Assembly (NCBI GenBank): GCA_963966185.1
Contig: CAWZYM010000074.1
Span: forward strand, 106,001-170,000
DNA: 64,000 bases
Source: Rhabditoides inermis
Lineage: Eukaryota > Nematoda > Chromadorea > Rhabditida > Rhabditidae
Reading direction: 5' to 3'
Shown here: positions 12,741 to 24,985 of the stretch, piece by piece
How positions within the stretch are numbered: position 1 is the stretch's first letter
How the letters are laid out: the number at the start of each line of letters is the position of its first letter
Notes under the pieces: model-generated
What the model saw: only the letters and a program-made list of their open reading frames with translations
What the model was told of the DNA's origin: nothing
The model's database searches: none
Translations under genes and position numbers: made by a program

Positions 12741-13502
12741 AATATCCTAGAAGTATTCGTCGCATATAATGCGCCACTATAGTTCAGACACGTAGAAAAC
12801 AATAGCCCCACTCGTCATGACTACCGGGAAAACGAGGGCTAAAGAACGCGAGGACCGGCGGGAATCCGAAATTCCGTTAGAGAGGGAGAGTGTAAGAAGA
12901 GAGGAGGCGACTGCGCGGAATTATGCATATAGGCACCTCTATTCCTGGCAGCCTATGGAGCAGGCGGGCGGAGGAGGAGCAGGGGAGAAGGAGCAGAGGG
13001 AGCAGTGGGGAGGAGAGAGGGAGCAGGGGAGGAGAAGGAGCAGAAGAATCCATTCATACTCCATCACATGCTTTCTGTCACTAGGAAACGCGCGGGGCAA
13101 CCGAAACAATGCAACATTTTTGTTGAGCACGTTTGTTCGCGATTTTGTGAAAGTGAACGGAAAAAGGACACGTGTCAGCATGCATATAAGTAATACCACG
13201 CTACATGTTTCGAAGATGTTTTGAGCAGATTCGTCATCATAGTCATCATGGCAACCTCCTTTTAGCGAATTGAGGAATAGTGAGGGTAATTTGAAGTTTG
13301 GGTGCGTACATTGATATAACCCATAAATACAAGTATGACATCATCTGTTCGCAACGTGTGATTTCCTCCTTCAAAATGTCGCGGAGCCTTTTGATTTTTC
13401 TCAGACATTGTAATAAGTGTTACACAATGTAACATATACGCGTTCTTTTGTGTCCCATGCAGCCCAGTGAGTATCTTTTTTCGCAAAGGTAGCGGGATGC
13501 GC

Positions 13503-13537
<35 letters not shown>

Positions 13538-13550
13538 GCTCTCTCTCTCG

Positions 13551-13584
<34 letters not shown>

Positions 13585-15711
13585 TCCCGAAGAAGCTGTC
13601 ATGTTGCCGAGAAGTGATAGGGAATGAATGTGCGTTGGAATGAGGAGGGGAGGGATAGAAATGACAGATTGATCCTCGAGCGCCCAAGGTGTTCGCAGGG
13701 CTCAATCACCACCGCAAGTCTATTAGCAGACAACTAAGTGTTCGGGTTGGTACAAACTAAGGTAAACAAGTAAACAACATAGTAAACAGCAGGGTAAACA
13801 ACAACAATCGTGCGTTGCAGTAGCGGGATGACGCCCCTGTGGGAGCTGTCCGTGTCTCCCCCTCTGCCACCGGCCTTCGATCGACTCACACAACAGTGCT
13901 GCCAAGCAGCGTCAGACTGCTGTCAGCACACACTCAAACACGACCCCGGCGACACAGGTATCGAGCGATTATCGATTACCCACACCTGTAAGATTCTCCT
14001 AGTTTGTTTTCATAAACCTTTGTGTATGGGTAAACATCCGTGCGAAGGACAGGAAGTGCAGGAAGGAAAGTACAGAGAATTAGCGCCACAGAGAGTGGGA
14101 AACGAGAAAGGGAGGAGCGGGAGAGGGACGGAAGGTCTTCCTGGGAGCCTGTACATACATTTGCATGTTTAAAAATAGGCGAGTTGCGTCGCTTCCGTTT
14201 TTTGATCATCAATCTCTTCGAATATGCTTGAAGTGAGAGTGAGAAGAGCAGTTTTTTTTTGGCATGTTCAAAACACGTGACAGCGAGTGACGATAGGGCT
14301 GTATTGGACCGAGTGTCATACTCAATGATATTGACGCGGCCACCCAAATTGGCTGCTACTGCTACATAGCAAACAAAATTCTCGTACAGTGAGCGGTGAA
14401 TCTAGTATTTTTCGAGAAAGAGGCATGGTCGCTACACCAAATCCAAAAAAATCACTTCACATGTCTTCTTACTCTGCTTTCCCATATTTCCCGTCGTCTT
14501 TGAGACTGTCTCGTCCAAGCTATAATTTTCTTTGCAGTGCTCTACGTGTATTTAAACAACAATCACGCAATTACGGAACCACTTTCTGCAATTTCGGGGA
14601 CACTGGGCTGACCAAAGTCCGGTCGCGTTTTGCTACTTCTCTGGACGATTTAGCCTCGCGCGGAAATAAAGTGGCCTCCGAAAGCGCATCTTTATTCGGG
14701 CGAGTCCAATCGGCGACGCAATGCAATTGCCACGCTAGCGTGTTCCCTCACTCCCACGAGGAAGTGGGATGGGAATGCAACCCGCAGGTCGCCCTTGTTT
14801 CTGAAAGTCATAATCAGCCTCGACGTGCATTAGCACAAAAGCCCCGGGGAGAAGGGTGTAATGTGTAATCTAGATGATGGCTCGTTGCGCATTCTCCCAT
14901 TCCCAGAAGGCTCTCATTGAGAGCATCTATTTGGGGATTAGAATAGGCCGAGACGAACCGCCGATTGCGCGCCTGTCCCCCGAGTCTCGTTAAACGTCGA
15001 AGTGTCACCGCATTGCAATCACAACTCTTGGTAATTGAATGCGCGAAATGAGAGAGAAAGAGAGTGGGATTCGCTCACGAGGGGCACTTCCTATTTATAG
15101 TGTTTCGTTGTGCGTGTCTGGTCGAGTGCGCGCATCTGTTTCGGTCGGGAAAAGGCCGTTCGATTGGGAACCCGGCGGGGATTTGCGTTTTATCCACAAA
15201 AAGGTGTGCATTTCCGCGAAAAGCTGTTTTGGCGACTTAGTGGCGCGGGCAGAGAAAAGAAGCGAAGACGTGGGTGGTCCAGACGTCGTGGGGAAATGGG
15301 AGAGAGAGAGAGAGAGAGATGCGAGGGACTCGCGGTTGAGCCGATTTGCCTGTGCGTGCAGTGCAGGGGGATGCTTTATGGTGTATGTCTGCTTTTGGAA
15401 TGATGTTTGAAATAGACAGAAGGGCCCAAGGGACTACTTGCGGGGTCATGCCATATAATACCCAGTGAGATATGATGGAATGGTCCGGATAAGAAGTGAT
15501 GGTGCCGCCAGACCACCCACGAAGCCGATAAAACGGTAGAAAAAGAGAAAAGTTGACTTGACTGTCTGAATGTCGGATCAGACTCGATTTGATATATGAT
15601 AAGAAAAACGGAACAATCTCAGGGGAGCTGTTTTCTGTGGCAAGGGACCACACTTAGTCAACGTGCATATTTTATTACAGTACCACCCCACTTGAACTAA
15701 TTTTTTTTCAG
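12741..15711. other. Interval upstream of the class B GPCR; no exon confirmed
   Basis: This should contain the promoter and the missing first exon(s) of the GPCR (signal peptide and first conserved Cys). I could not identify them with confidence. A CT array lies at 13503-13583. The longer open frames here (for example 14389-14868) show no motif, no hydrophobic leader and no coherent splice pattern. Confidence 0.45.
13503..13583. repeat. CT microsatellite with CTCG interruptions
   Basis: A CT tract on the plus strand, broken by TTTC and CGCT units. It generates spurious acidic/basic (ER/RE) frames on the minus strand. Confidence 0.9.
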
Positions 15712-16833
15712 TTTGCCCCGCCACATGGGATGGATGGCAGTGCTTCGAAGCGCAGTCAGAACCCACCTTCGTCCAGAAAACATGCCCTTCCTATATCTAC
15801 GGAGACCAGCCTAGATACATCAGCGAACCTAGTGAGTAGTGACATTCACATCCATCTACACCATACTCGTCATATCTCACTACGATCTTTGTAGACGTGC
15901 GCAAGGAGTGCACAGTGGATGGCTGGGGCCACGCGCCTGAGGGGAACAGAGACGCAGAGTGGACAGACTACTCAAAGTGCCAGGAACAGGTAGGTAATAC
16001 AGTAATCCTGACACAAACAATTATTAAGTACAATGAAATTCAACAAACTCTGTGGAGAACATGTAGCATTGTTTCGGTTGGCCCATGTGTGTTTTTGGTT
16101 GGCTGTACTTGAGTGACGCGTGGGGTGAAGGGACGGAGGGACGGCGGTTCGTTAGACCGGGTGAGTCGCACCTTCGAACCGACTGATTGCTACACAAAAC
16201 ATGTAACGCCGTTTCAGCCTCCATCTTGCGCACCTATTCTCGCCAACGCGGAAGCGAATTCCAATTCACGCAAATAGCGACTCTCACTCACTCTCGCTCA
16301 CTCTAAGCGTGCCAAACCCTGAAGAGGGAAATTGCTCTAGATTGGGAGATTGGGAGCGAGTGACCGGAGCGCCTTATTGCAACCTACGAGAAGCATATGA
16401 GTTCCGCGGGATCACGCGACAAATATATTAGTTTCCCAAAATATATCTGTGCGCAACTCGAATTGCAAAACTTTTTTCAACTACCGTAGGCGCGTGTCGT
16501 GCTTCAGGGTTCACGCTTTTCGGCGGGAATTTTAAATTGGATTACAGGAGGCGCAGGTGAAATTGATCGCCGGACTGCTCGCGTTCTCTGTGAGCGTGCT
16601 GGTTGTTGTGCCGGCCGTCCTGGCATTGACGATGATCAGGTAAACAAGTAAACAAACAAGTAAACAAACAAACAAACAATGTTTCAGGCCGCTCAATTCG
16701 GAGCCGGTATTCATCATTCATCGTCACCTTCTTGTCTCGTTTCTGCTCTCAGCTGTGTCCTACCTCTTCAACTCTGTTTTCTTCGTTGTGGACGGGGCGC
16801 CGGGAGACATTCTCTACTTCACAAACCATGTAC

Positions 16834-16877
<44 letters not shown>

Positions 16878-17935
16878 ATTTTCTCTATTACAACCCGCAC
16901 CTCGAACGTTTGGAACAATTTACTTTGGTAGACAGTTTGTACGTTTCCGTCTGTCAGAGGAAGTAGCGTAGAGTAGATTAGTTTAGTAGAACTCATTTTC
17001 AAAATAGCGGAACTCATTTCAAAGTACAAAGTCGCACTTCTCTCACTTTTCACATCCGATGTTCAAGCATAGGGACTGCCTCTTTCTTCTCTCTAAACGA
17101 AAATACATAAAAAAAAAATACATAAAACATAACAAAATATATACAGAATAATAATTAAAAAAAAATTTTCAGATCGCCTGCCGCATAGCGTTTGTGATCC
17201 AGCTTCGTTTTCTACGACTTTCCACATTCAGTTGGATGCTTGCAGAAGGTACGGTAGTTTAAGGAACATACCACTCTAAATTTAGTGCATGAACTAGGGC
17301 TTCTACGTGAAAGAACATGAAAATACAATAACTTTTAAATAATAATCTATATGCCAGAACATGGAAAGAAATAGTCGTAGTTTTTTTAATCGTAGTGAGA
17401 AATATCGATTTCGAGTGGCATAATGGACGCGTGCATATCGGCTTTGAAGTGGTATACTCCTTTAACAGATGCAACCCACAAATAAAAAAAGTATAGTCTC
17501 TGACTACTTACTTACAAGATATTCACAACCTGCATTTCTACGGGATAGTATCATGAAACTGTCTAATTGCGTTCAGGTGTGTATCTCTACCGTCTCTTGC
17601 GGGGCAGCCGCACCGAGGAGTCACTGCTACCCTACAAGATACTCTGCTGGGGTGAGTACGTTCAACACACGTTTTCAAGTTTTCACCTGATACGTTTTTT
17701 TTTTTAAATAAAAGTAACTATGGCAGGTGTTCCTCTCCTTCTATCGATCGTCTACAGTGCTCTGCGACAGACGTTTGACAATGAGGCGTGCTGGGTGAGT
17801 ACGCTCCGCCCATCTAAGCCACGCCCTTTAACAAATCACTTACAGGTGTCCCCATCCCACCACACGCACATTGAATCGCTGGTGATCGCGCCGTGTCTCA
17901 TCGCTATTTGTGTGAGTTTTTGTCCGATCCGATCC

Positions 17936-17976
<41 letters not shown>

Positions 17977-19120
17977 AGAGAGAGTGAGAGAGAGAGAGTG
18001 AAAGAGAGAGAGTGAGAGAGAGAGAGTGAGAGAGAGAGAGTGAGAGAGAGTGAGAGAGTGAGAGAGAGAGAGTGAGAGAGAGAGAGAGTGAGAGAGAGTG
18101 AGTGAGTGAGTGAGTGAGTAAGTGAGTGAGTGAGTGAGTGAGTGAGTGAGTGAGTGAGTGAGTGAGTGAGTGAGTGAGTGAGTGAGTGAGTGAGTGAGTG
18201 AGTGAGTGAGTGAGTGAGTGAGTGAGTGAGTGAGTGAGTGAGTGAGTGAGTGAGTGAGTGAGTGAGTGAGTGAGTGAGTGAGTGAGAGAGAGAGAGAGAC
18301 GTAGTGGGTGTATGAATACTATGATTCCAGGCGAATGTGCTTCTTGTGTGTGTGATTATGTGTATCCTGGTGAAGAAGCTGCGATACAACCCGCACCTCG
18401 AACCCATGCAGTACAAGTGAGTTGCGAACCGAATCTGAGATGATGATCCCTTTGAAACCGATGCTCCTTTGGTTCCTTTAGGATTCCCTTGATTAATAAT
18501 GAAAGATCCTGTAATAGGTGGTCCGCGAAATAAGGTCTTCATTGTAGACGCGTAAGCTTCTTCAAAATTTCGCCACCATACCAGGCCAGGTCTAAAAAGA
18601 TAACTCTTAACTTATTAACTGCTGCTCCTCCACTATTGGCACTACTATGTAACACAAAAGTCTTTTCCTTTTTCTTGAATACACAATACACCGTGCACAC
18701 ATTGTAGGAAGGCTGTGCGGGCCGCTCTGATGCTGATCCCTGTGTTCGGACTCCACTTCCTGTTCACTATCTACCGCTTGCCCAGCCAGAGCCACCAGAT
18801 CATCAACCTAGTACTCGATGGACTACAGGTGGGCGTGGCTTTGATGGGCGTGGTCTAACTCGTCTGGTTCAGGGCTCGTTCGCGGCTATCATCCTGGTGT
18901 ACACGAATCGCTCTGTCATCGAGGGGGTTCGACGGGGATACAAAGCTCTCCGGGAGAAACACGACCTGAGGAGGTGTGTGTGTGTGTGTGTGTTTTAAAA
19001 ATATTTTCTTGTCTGCTGCCTGCTAAAATTAATTTCCTCTTTTATTTTTGTAGAGAGTGCGCTGCTCGCTCATCTTCGACCACCAACAATAAGCTACCGC
19101 TCGTCGCCGGCGAGCGATAA
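15712..19120 (+). CDS. Class B (secretin-family) neuropeptide GPCR, N-terminal exon(s) missing
   Basis: Plasma-membrane receptor of the secretin/CRF/PDF group. Twelve exons (15712-15831, 15895-15989, 16548-16639, 16688-16829, 17173-17248, 17577-17651, 17727-17794, 17846-17911, 18331-18416, 18708-18828, 18873-18973, 19054-19120) join without a stop into about 369 residues. The first two carry the Cys-rich hormone-binding domain (C-P-A-T-W-D-G-W-Q-C, K-T-C-P, K-E-C-T-V-D-G-W). Then follow TM1 (exon 3), TM2 with I-H-R-H-L-L, TM3 ending S-W-M-L-A-E-G-V-Y-L-Y, TM4-TM6 and TM7 with a basic tail ending A-G-E-R. Ligand exons upstream with the signal peptide were not found. The nematode candidates are the SEB-2, SEB-3 and PDFR-1 groups; I cannot choose among them. 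Introns after exons 4 and 8 carry CT, GA and GAGT arrays. No frameshift is seen. Confidence 0.9.
16835..16874. repeat. CT microsatellite at a GPCR splice donor
   Basis: A (CT)n array begins within five bases of the donor at 16830 (GTACGTCTCTCT) in the GPCR intron. Confidence 0.95.
17937..18298. repeat. Compound (GA)n and (GAGT)n array in a GPCR intron
   Basis: The first half is GA with GTGA interruptions. From about 18090 to 18285 it is an almost pure run of about 49 GAGT units, followed by GA again. It fills most of the intron between exons 8 and 9 and starts about 25 bases after the donor. Confidence 0.97.
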
Positions 19121-19375
19121 GCCCCGCCCAGTCTGACTCCGCCACATCTGGACCACTCACTCGCTTGGTTGGACCACCCACATAGTCACTGTCTTTTGTC
19201 ATTTGTCTCACACTCGGGGTACATCGCGAAACGTGCTAAATATGTTTTAATATAGTGTCCAAAATTGCCAGTCATCTCCTATGTTTTGTACATAATATTT
19301 GCCTCACGACATTGTCATAAAGTTATTCTCATCTGAAACGAATTATGATAGCACAACACAATCGGCAAAACCTCA

Positions 19376-19447
19376 TGGAGGTATGGGGAATTGAACCCCA
19401 GCCCTCTCCCATGCTAAGGGAGCGCTCTACCACTGAGCTATACCCCC
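19376..19447 (-). tRNA. tRNA-Ala (anticodon AGC)
   Basis: The 72-nt minus-strand sequence folds as a standard cloverleaf. The 7-bp acceptor stem pairs GGGGGTA with TACCTCC (one G-T pair), discriminator A. The D arm includes the A-box-like TAGCTCAGTGG. The anticodon stem CTCCC/GGGAG encloses loop TTAGCAT with AGC. The T arm has GGTTCAATTCC. There is no intron. It lies about 255 bases beyond the GPCR stop codon on the opposite strand and should be transcribed by RNA polymerase III. Confidence 0.97.
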
Positions 19448-22400
19448 AACGGCACACTGAGAGAAAGGAGCAGTGATGCACTTGCTAGTGAAAATAGTGT
19501 GAGAGACGGAAAGACGGGAGAGGGAAGACGACGACTCACACATCCTGTCACACGTTCGCTACGCAAACAGCCGGAGAGGCGACAATGCAGTATTGTGAGA
19601 GTGTGGCTGCGTGGTCTCACCCTTTCCCATCCAGGATCGGTAGACAGACAGTATGCGCAACTGCCTTGGGGAGAGCCAGACAGCGTGTGGCGACTGCGCC
19701 CTCGCAGCGGCGCGCGCTCTCTCGCTCGCCCCGGCCGGTTCCCCGGCCAGCCAGACACACTTGTTTGTATACAATACTCGCCTCGGCTGCTGGCTGCGAC
19801 GACGACGCATGCAGTAAACACCCCCCCCCCGACGACGGGGGAGAGACACAACACACACAACACGCCGCACCACGCAATCTTTATTCCCGCTTACATTTTG
19901 TATCCTCATTCCCTAACCACCCTAGTGGAAACTCCGACAATTAACTCGCCGGGCCCTTATTTAATCTCTGTACTTCTGAGAGTCTCGTACATGCATCAGC
20001 ACAACTTTCATCAATCGTTTGTTGAGGCAGGCGATTATGCAAATTTGCTCCAATGACACATCGGCGCGTAGCAGTCGTGCGCGGCGGTCAGCAGTGGTGA
20101 GCTCTCTTCCGATCGCAAACTCTCTCCGTGCTCTCTCACTCTGCGCGCTCATCAATCGATGTGCTCACTGCGAGGCGCTCTCGCTCTCATTCTCTCGTGA
20201 GTTCACGTTTCATTCCGTTCACCCACTCAAGTCTTCTTCTCACTTTTCACGTCCTTCTCCGTATTTTGATGTTTCGCCCCTGCCTATAAATTTCTACGTG
20301 GTTTCTAATCTAAAACGTAGGTATACTGTGCAGATCTCAACCGATTTTGATTTTCGATCTTCGTCGTTCACGAACTCTCCAGAATGTTTTCTCGCATATC
20401 GCCATAAATGTCAATCATAATCAGTTCTTGCTTCCTGTCAACTTATTTGTGAAGCTCTACCAATATTCTCGCTTTCTTCACGTCTCGCTTTATTTGGATG
20501 TCTTCATTTTTCGACTGTTTTTCGGTATTATTCCATAAAATCACATCCGTAAAAGAATACTTTCTGATCCTATAGTTTTCATCATTCATAACTTGACGTC
20601 ATAATGTTATATCTGTAAACTGAGCGTTGAACAGTTTCTGGAGGCATTGGTGGGTGGTTGGATCGCATTGCATCGGTCTCTCGCCCCGCTCGCTCGCTCA
20701 CTCGCTCGCTCGCGAGACTACGCATCCGGGTCACGCAGTCGAGATCGTCCAATCCACCACAACAATCCCTATTCATTATATTCCATATCTCCCTTCACAT
20801 CGATTATCTATTGCTATTGATTGATAGTGAATCGATAAGGATGGATGAGGCGAGGCGAGGGGTGTGTTGTTTGCACGAGCGGTGGTCTCTGTGTGCTCGG
20901 TGGTCACGCAGCGACGGTGGCGGTGCGAGGGAGAGAGACGAGCCTAGACTGATCTAGCCGCTCGCCTCACCTATTCTTCTTTCACCATTTCACTATTCTG
21001 ACGTCGTTCCGACTATGCTATATTCGTCTCGCTGTTCTCGCTTCTATATCAGTTTGATCGGTTCGGGTGTCTTATCGCCGCGGCAAATTGTGTGTACGTG
21101 TGTGACCATTCCGCGTCTGTCTACACGCACCCGTCAATCGGGCAATCGCGGAACTACTCACTCACTGTCACTTCGTACTCCAACATCAATTCCAAAGATT
21201 TCTCGTCGACTTTGACCTGTCTCTATCGGATGTCATTTGCGTTTTATTGCGATATTCTGAATGAGGTTTGGAACGTGGGGTGGACTTTGAGAGCATCCGA
21301 ACTAATTCGAGTTTCCCCAATCGAACATTAATTTTTCTCCATGTTGTACTTTATGTTCTTGGCATTTTTTTCTCCTTTCCATCGCATTCGCTGCGCCTTT
21401 GTATTGGGCGAGGTGAGCGAGAAAAAAGAGAACAACTGACTCGTCCTTATTTGAGACTGAGCTCTGTCCCCCATTGTCGTTCCCATGTAGTAAAATACAC
21501 GCAGAAACCGACACTACATCACCTCTCTTTCCCGCACACAAACCGAGAATGCACACCAGAACAGCGCATCCTGAAAATCCAATAGAGAGCGGTGGCCGCA
21601 GTGGTCAGAGCGAGTGTCGAGAGAGGCAGGGGTTAGAGACGCAGAGTGGCTGTCGAACCGCCGCCGCCGCTGCAGTCGGAGCAGTAGGAACGACAACTGT
21701 CCCACTCCATTTTTTGCCCAATCCAGGCTCTGTCCAGAATGTTGTATCGATTGACTCGTGTAATCGTATAATCGTGCCTGGCTGATGTTCGGCTGCTGTC
21801 GCGGAACCCGTTGTATAATAACTCGCTGATAGATCAATCTAGGAGAGTCGTCGAGTCGAGTGATGTTGTGCTTTTTGCGGCGGCGGCAGTGGCGGGTGGT
21901 GCAGCAGCAGCATACATGCATGTTGTTCCGATACTCACCCTCCCACACATTATAGGCTGTACCCCATACCCCATTCGATCTATATCGATTGTTTTGAAAC
22001 TATCGTTCTCTGACTTTCACATTGCTCACTTGCTAGCAATTTATGGATAGTCGAAGAACGCATCATCGTCAGTCCATGGTCAATGCGGGCGGTTCTGTGT
22101 GGAGAGAAAAAAGTTTTTGAGCTGCGCTCGCTCGTTGTTTTTGTCGATAGAGCTTCTGTGGAGTGATTTGATGTTCAAAGAATAATAGTCATGAGAGGTG
22201 TAGTATGTGTGTAGAGAGTGCTGTGGCTGTCGGTCTGTGTGATCGAGGGTGCGATGCACTCTGGGGTAATCCCGAATGCACTTTACATCTCACCCACGTC
22301 CCCACTGGATAGGAGAGAGAATGGATTAATGTTTTACCATGTTTCTGTATTGCCTCGCTCGCTTGCCTCGCTCGTTCTTCTTGTTGCTCTCTCGGAAAGA

Positions 22401-22755
22401 ACAGTCATTATTGCGTGCGTGCATCTATTCTGCTCGTTACGTAATTATGAATTCATCTAGCATGCACCTCGTTCTCTCTATTTCAAACGACGCATGAAAT
22501 CTTTTTTTGTACTATCTACGTCTGTGTAGACTCTGCAATCGTATGTTGAATCGTTAGACCGCACCCTCTTTTAATACTGTCATAGTCAGTGTTCGGTGTT
22601 GGCCGTCTTGCGCGGACCACCGTGTCACTGCGGTGGGTCGTCGTATCGTCCGCGCCGCCTATAATTCAATTGACACTGTAGTCACAGTGTCAGAATGCCC
22701 AATTCTGGCACGCTTCCCTGACAATCCTCAAATGTGTTTTTGTTAGTAAGAAGAC
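19448..22755. other. Intergenic region upstream of lit-1, CpG-rich in part
   Basis: There is no confirmed exon between the tRNA and the proposed first exons of the kinase gene. Parts are GC/CpG-rich (19500-19850, 20640-20960, 21580-21700), as expected for a promoter region, with CTCGCTCG-rich stretches. Long open frames such as 19499-20056 lack any motif and look like GC-driven chance frames. A tRNA-like A-box phrase (GTGGCCGCAGTGGTCAGAGCG) occurs near 21588, but no cloverleaf follows. Confidence 0.5.
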
Positions 22756-23140
22756 TTGCCGGGAGAGTGGGCGAGAGCTTCGGCTGCTCTCGCCTCGCCT
22801 CTCTCCTCTCACGTGCAACCAATGCGCTCCTGCAAAAACACGCCACCACCATCGCACACACACGCCGCCTCCTTTGTCTTTGCTCCACCACCGCGACTCA
22901 ACCCGATTAAGCGTATCGATCGATCAGAGTGCTTCGCATATCGATTGATTGTAGGCGCGTTGCCTTCATCCGTGGTGGACGCGCGACGCCGAGGCCAGCC
23001 GTATCCGGCCGGCCGACCCGCCGACCACAGACCTACCCCAGCCGCCGCCCCGCACACGCTGCACGCACACCAGCCAGGTGAGTGTGCTTGTCATCTACCT
23101 CTACCTTCGTTCCTTCGTTGTTGTACCTGTGTGTCTCCAG
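22756..23140 (+). promoter_or_regulatory. Probable 5' leader exon of lit-1, in frame with the coding start
   Basis: The frame of the proposed kinase start is open upstream to an ATG at 22756. A good donor (CCAG|GTGAGTG, at 23077/23078) and acceptor (TCTCCAG, ending 23140) define a 63-nt intron, a multiple of three, so the frame stays open either way. The encoded sequence is Pro/Ala/His-rich without motifs. I read it as 5' untranslated leader, but an N-terminal extension of the kinase is possible. Confidence 0.4.
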
Positions 23141-23169
23141 TTCCGTCCGCGGGCTGTTCTTCACTCGCG

Positions 23170-23453
23170 ATGGCGACTCGTCTACCAGAGGACGGCGCAG
23201 TGACGGCAGCCAGTCTCACCGCGTGCTACGAGCATCCAGGTGCGTGTTCGTTTCGTTCGTAATTTGTACGGTGTACGCGCGCACATGTGTTTCCACTCTA
23301 TCTATCGCTCACACTCTCTCCTCTCTCTCCTGCTCCTGCTCCTCTCGTCTTCTTCACGTTTCACTTTCGTTTCCACGCTCTCGCCTCCGCTGCGCGTCAA
23401 TCGCTTTCGCCTTCGTTTGTGGGTCAGGCCGCGATCGTGAGCAGATCCCTGAC

Positions 23454-23494
<41 letters not shown>

Positions 23495-24669
23495 ACCCTG
23501 TGCAATATCATGTGAATGCATCATGCGCAGCGGCGCACACCGTTTTCACCTTCACCTCATTTCGCTTTCTCTGAATTGCGTTGCAGGCGGTTCTGCGCGT
23601 TCCTTTTCTCCCCAGATTCCAATCGCTTTCGCTTTCTGATCGTTTCGCGAGATACTGTGATGGGGGGATGTTATTTGATCGACTTCCTTGAATCCCCCCC
23701 CCCCTCTTCTTCTCCTCTAACCCTTTTTTGGCAGTCACAAGGCGGCGGGGGTCTTATTAGTGACGACGAGGGAAGGAGTAGAATGGCAAAGTAGCATGTG
23801 AATTGAGAAGAGAGCGCGTAGTCAGCCTCAGCAGCGGGGCGTGGTTGCTGTTTGTTCCTCTTCCCTGTGTCCGCAGTTTCCTGGATTCAGCTATGCACCA
23901 GCTGACTCACAGTTCCTCTCTCCACTATTCCCCTGTTATGGCCATTCCACTCATTCGTTCTTCTGAAATGTTCCCAAGGCGATCTTGTCAGCATTTCTCT
24001 CTATCCAATGTGTGCATTTGCGAATTTGCGTTCATAATTTTTCACTGAAGTCGTGATGCCGTTGCTGGTGTTTTATCGCTGACTGAGATGGTAATGCGAG
24101 CTCACGCGTATGCTACGCATGCTTAGATATTATGTTGCTCTCACCTCACCGTACCACTGCATTTTTTCGTGGCCCCTGTTCCACTTCTGCATATTCCACT
24201 TCGGTCATTTGATTCGTGTGTTTACCGTCCCCTTTCTCTCTCTCTCTCTCCCCTCTCTCTCTCTCTCCTCTCTCTCTCTCTGGCTTCTTCATTTCATAGG
24301 GAAAAGGATATGAGGAAGGGGCGACGTGATCTGTGTCCCGGGTCCTGCCTGGAACCTGGAACATGCGATAAACAATAACAACGACAATGAGTCTCGCGCC
24401 CACCCATTGTCCCCTCTCCAGTCTCCACCCAGCCAGTCTCTCTTTCACACATTCCTCGAGCTTCGTCGTCGTCTTGTATAGCTGCAAAAACGTCATTGTC
24501 TTGTCTGTGAATTCGTTTTGTAAAAACTGCGAGTGTACTTTTAGCGACTATATAGAAGCGAAGCTAGGCGCGCGCGTATTAGCTCTCCCTCTCTTCTCTC
24601 GGGTGGTCAGAGCTTCCTTTCATGGATTTCATCCGACAACGCGCGCCGCAGCAACGTTCCCACGATACT

Positions 24670-24764
<95 letters not shown>

Positions 24765-24929
24765 AGTGTCGGAGCAGCATGGCTCTGCACGCCGAGTGCA
24801 TGTGTACTAGTGTGTTGATGGGCGAGAGAGAAAGAGAGAGATAGAGAGCCGGCAAATCCCGTCAGCTATAGCTTTCCGCTCCGTTTTGAGTATAGTGCAG
24901 TGTTGATATTTCGTTCTCTCTGAATAGTG

Positions 24930-24985
<56 letters not shown>

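Noticed and set aside
14389..14868. 159-codon open frame upstream of the GPCR
   Set aside because: No recognisable domain, and it does not provide the signal peptide or Cys expected for the receptor's first exon.
18090..18285. CRISPR-like regular array
   Set aside because: The units are contiguous GAGT tetranucleotides without spacers, in a eukaryotic intron.
17904..18542. Minus-strand 212-codon frame of S-L-T-H repeats
   Set aside because: It is the (GAGT)n/(GA)n array read backwards, inside an intron of the GPCR.
19499..20056. 185-codon open frame downstream of the tRNA
   Set aside because: No motif, no signal peptide and no splice context; the region is GC-rich, where long frames occur by chance on both strands.
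21581..21640. tRNA or SINE head near GTGGCCGCAGTGGTCAGAGCG
   Set aside because: A-box similarity only; no B box at the right distance and no cloverleaf.
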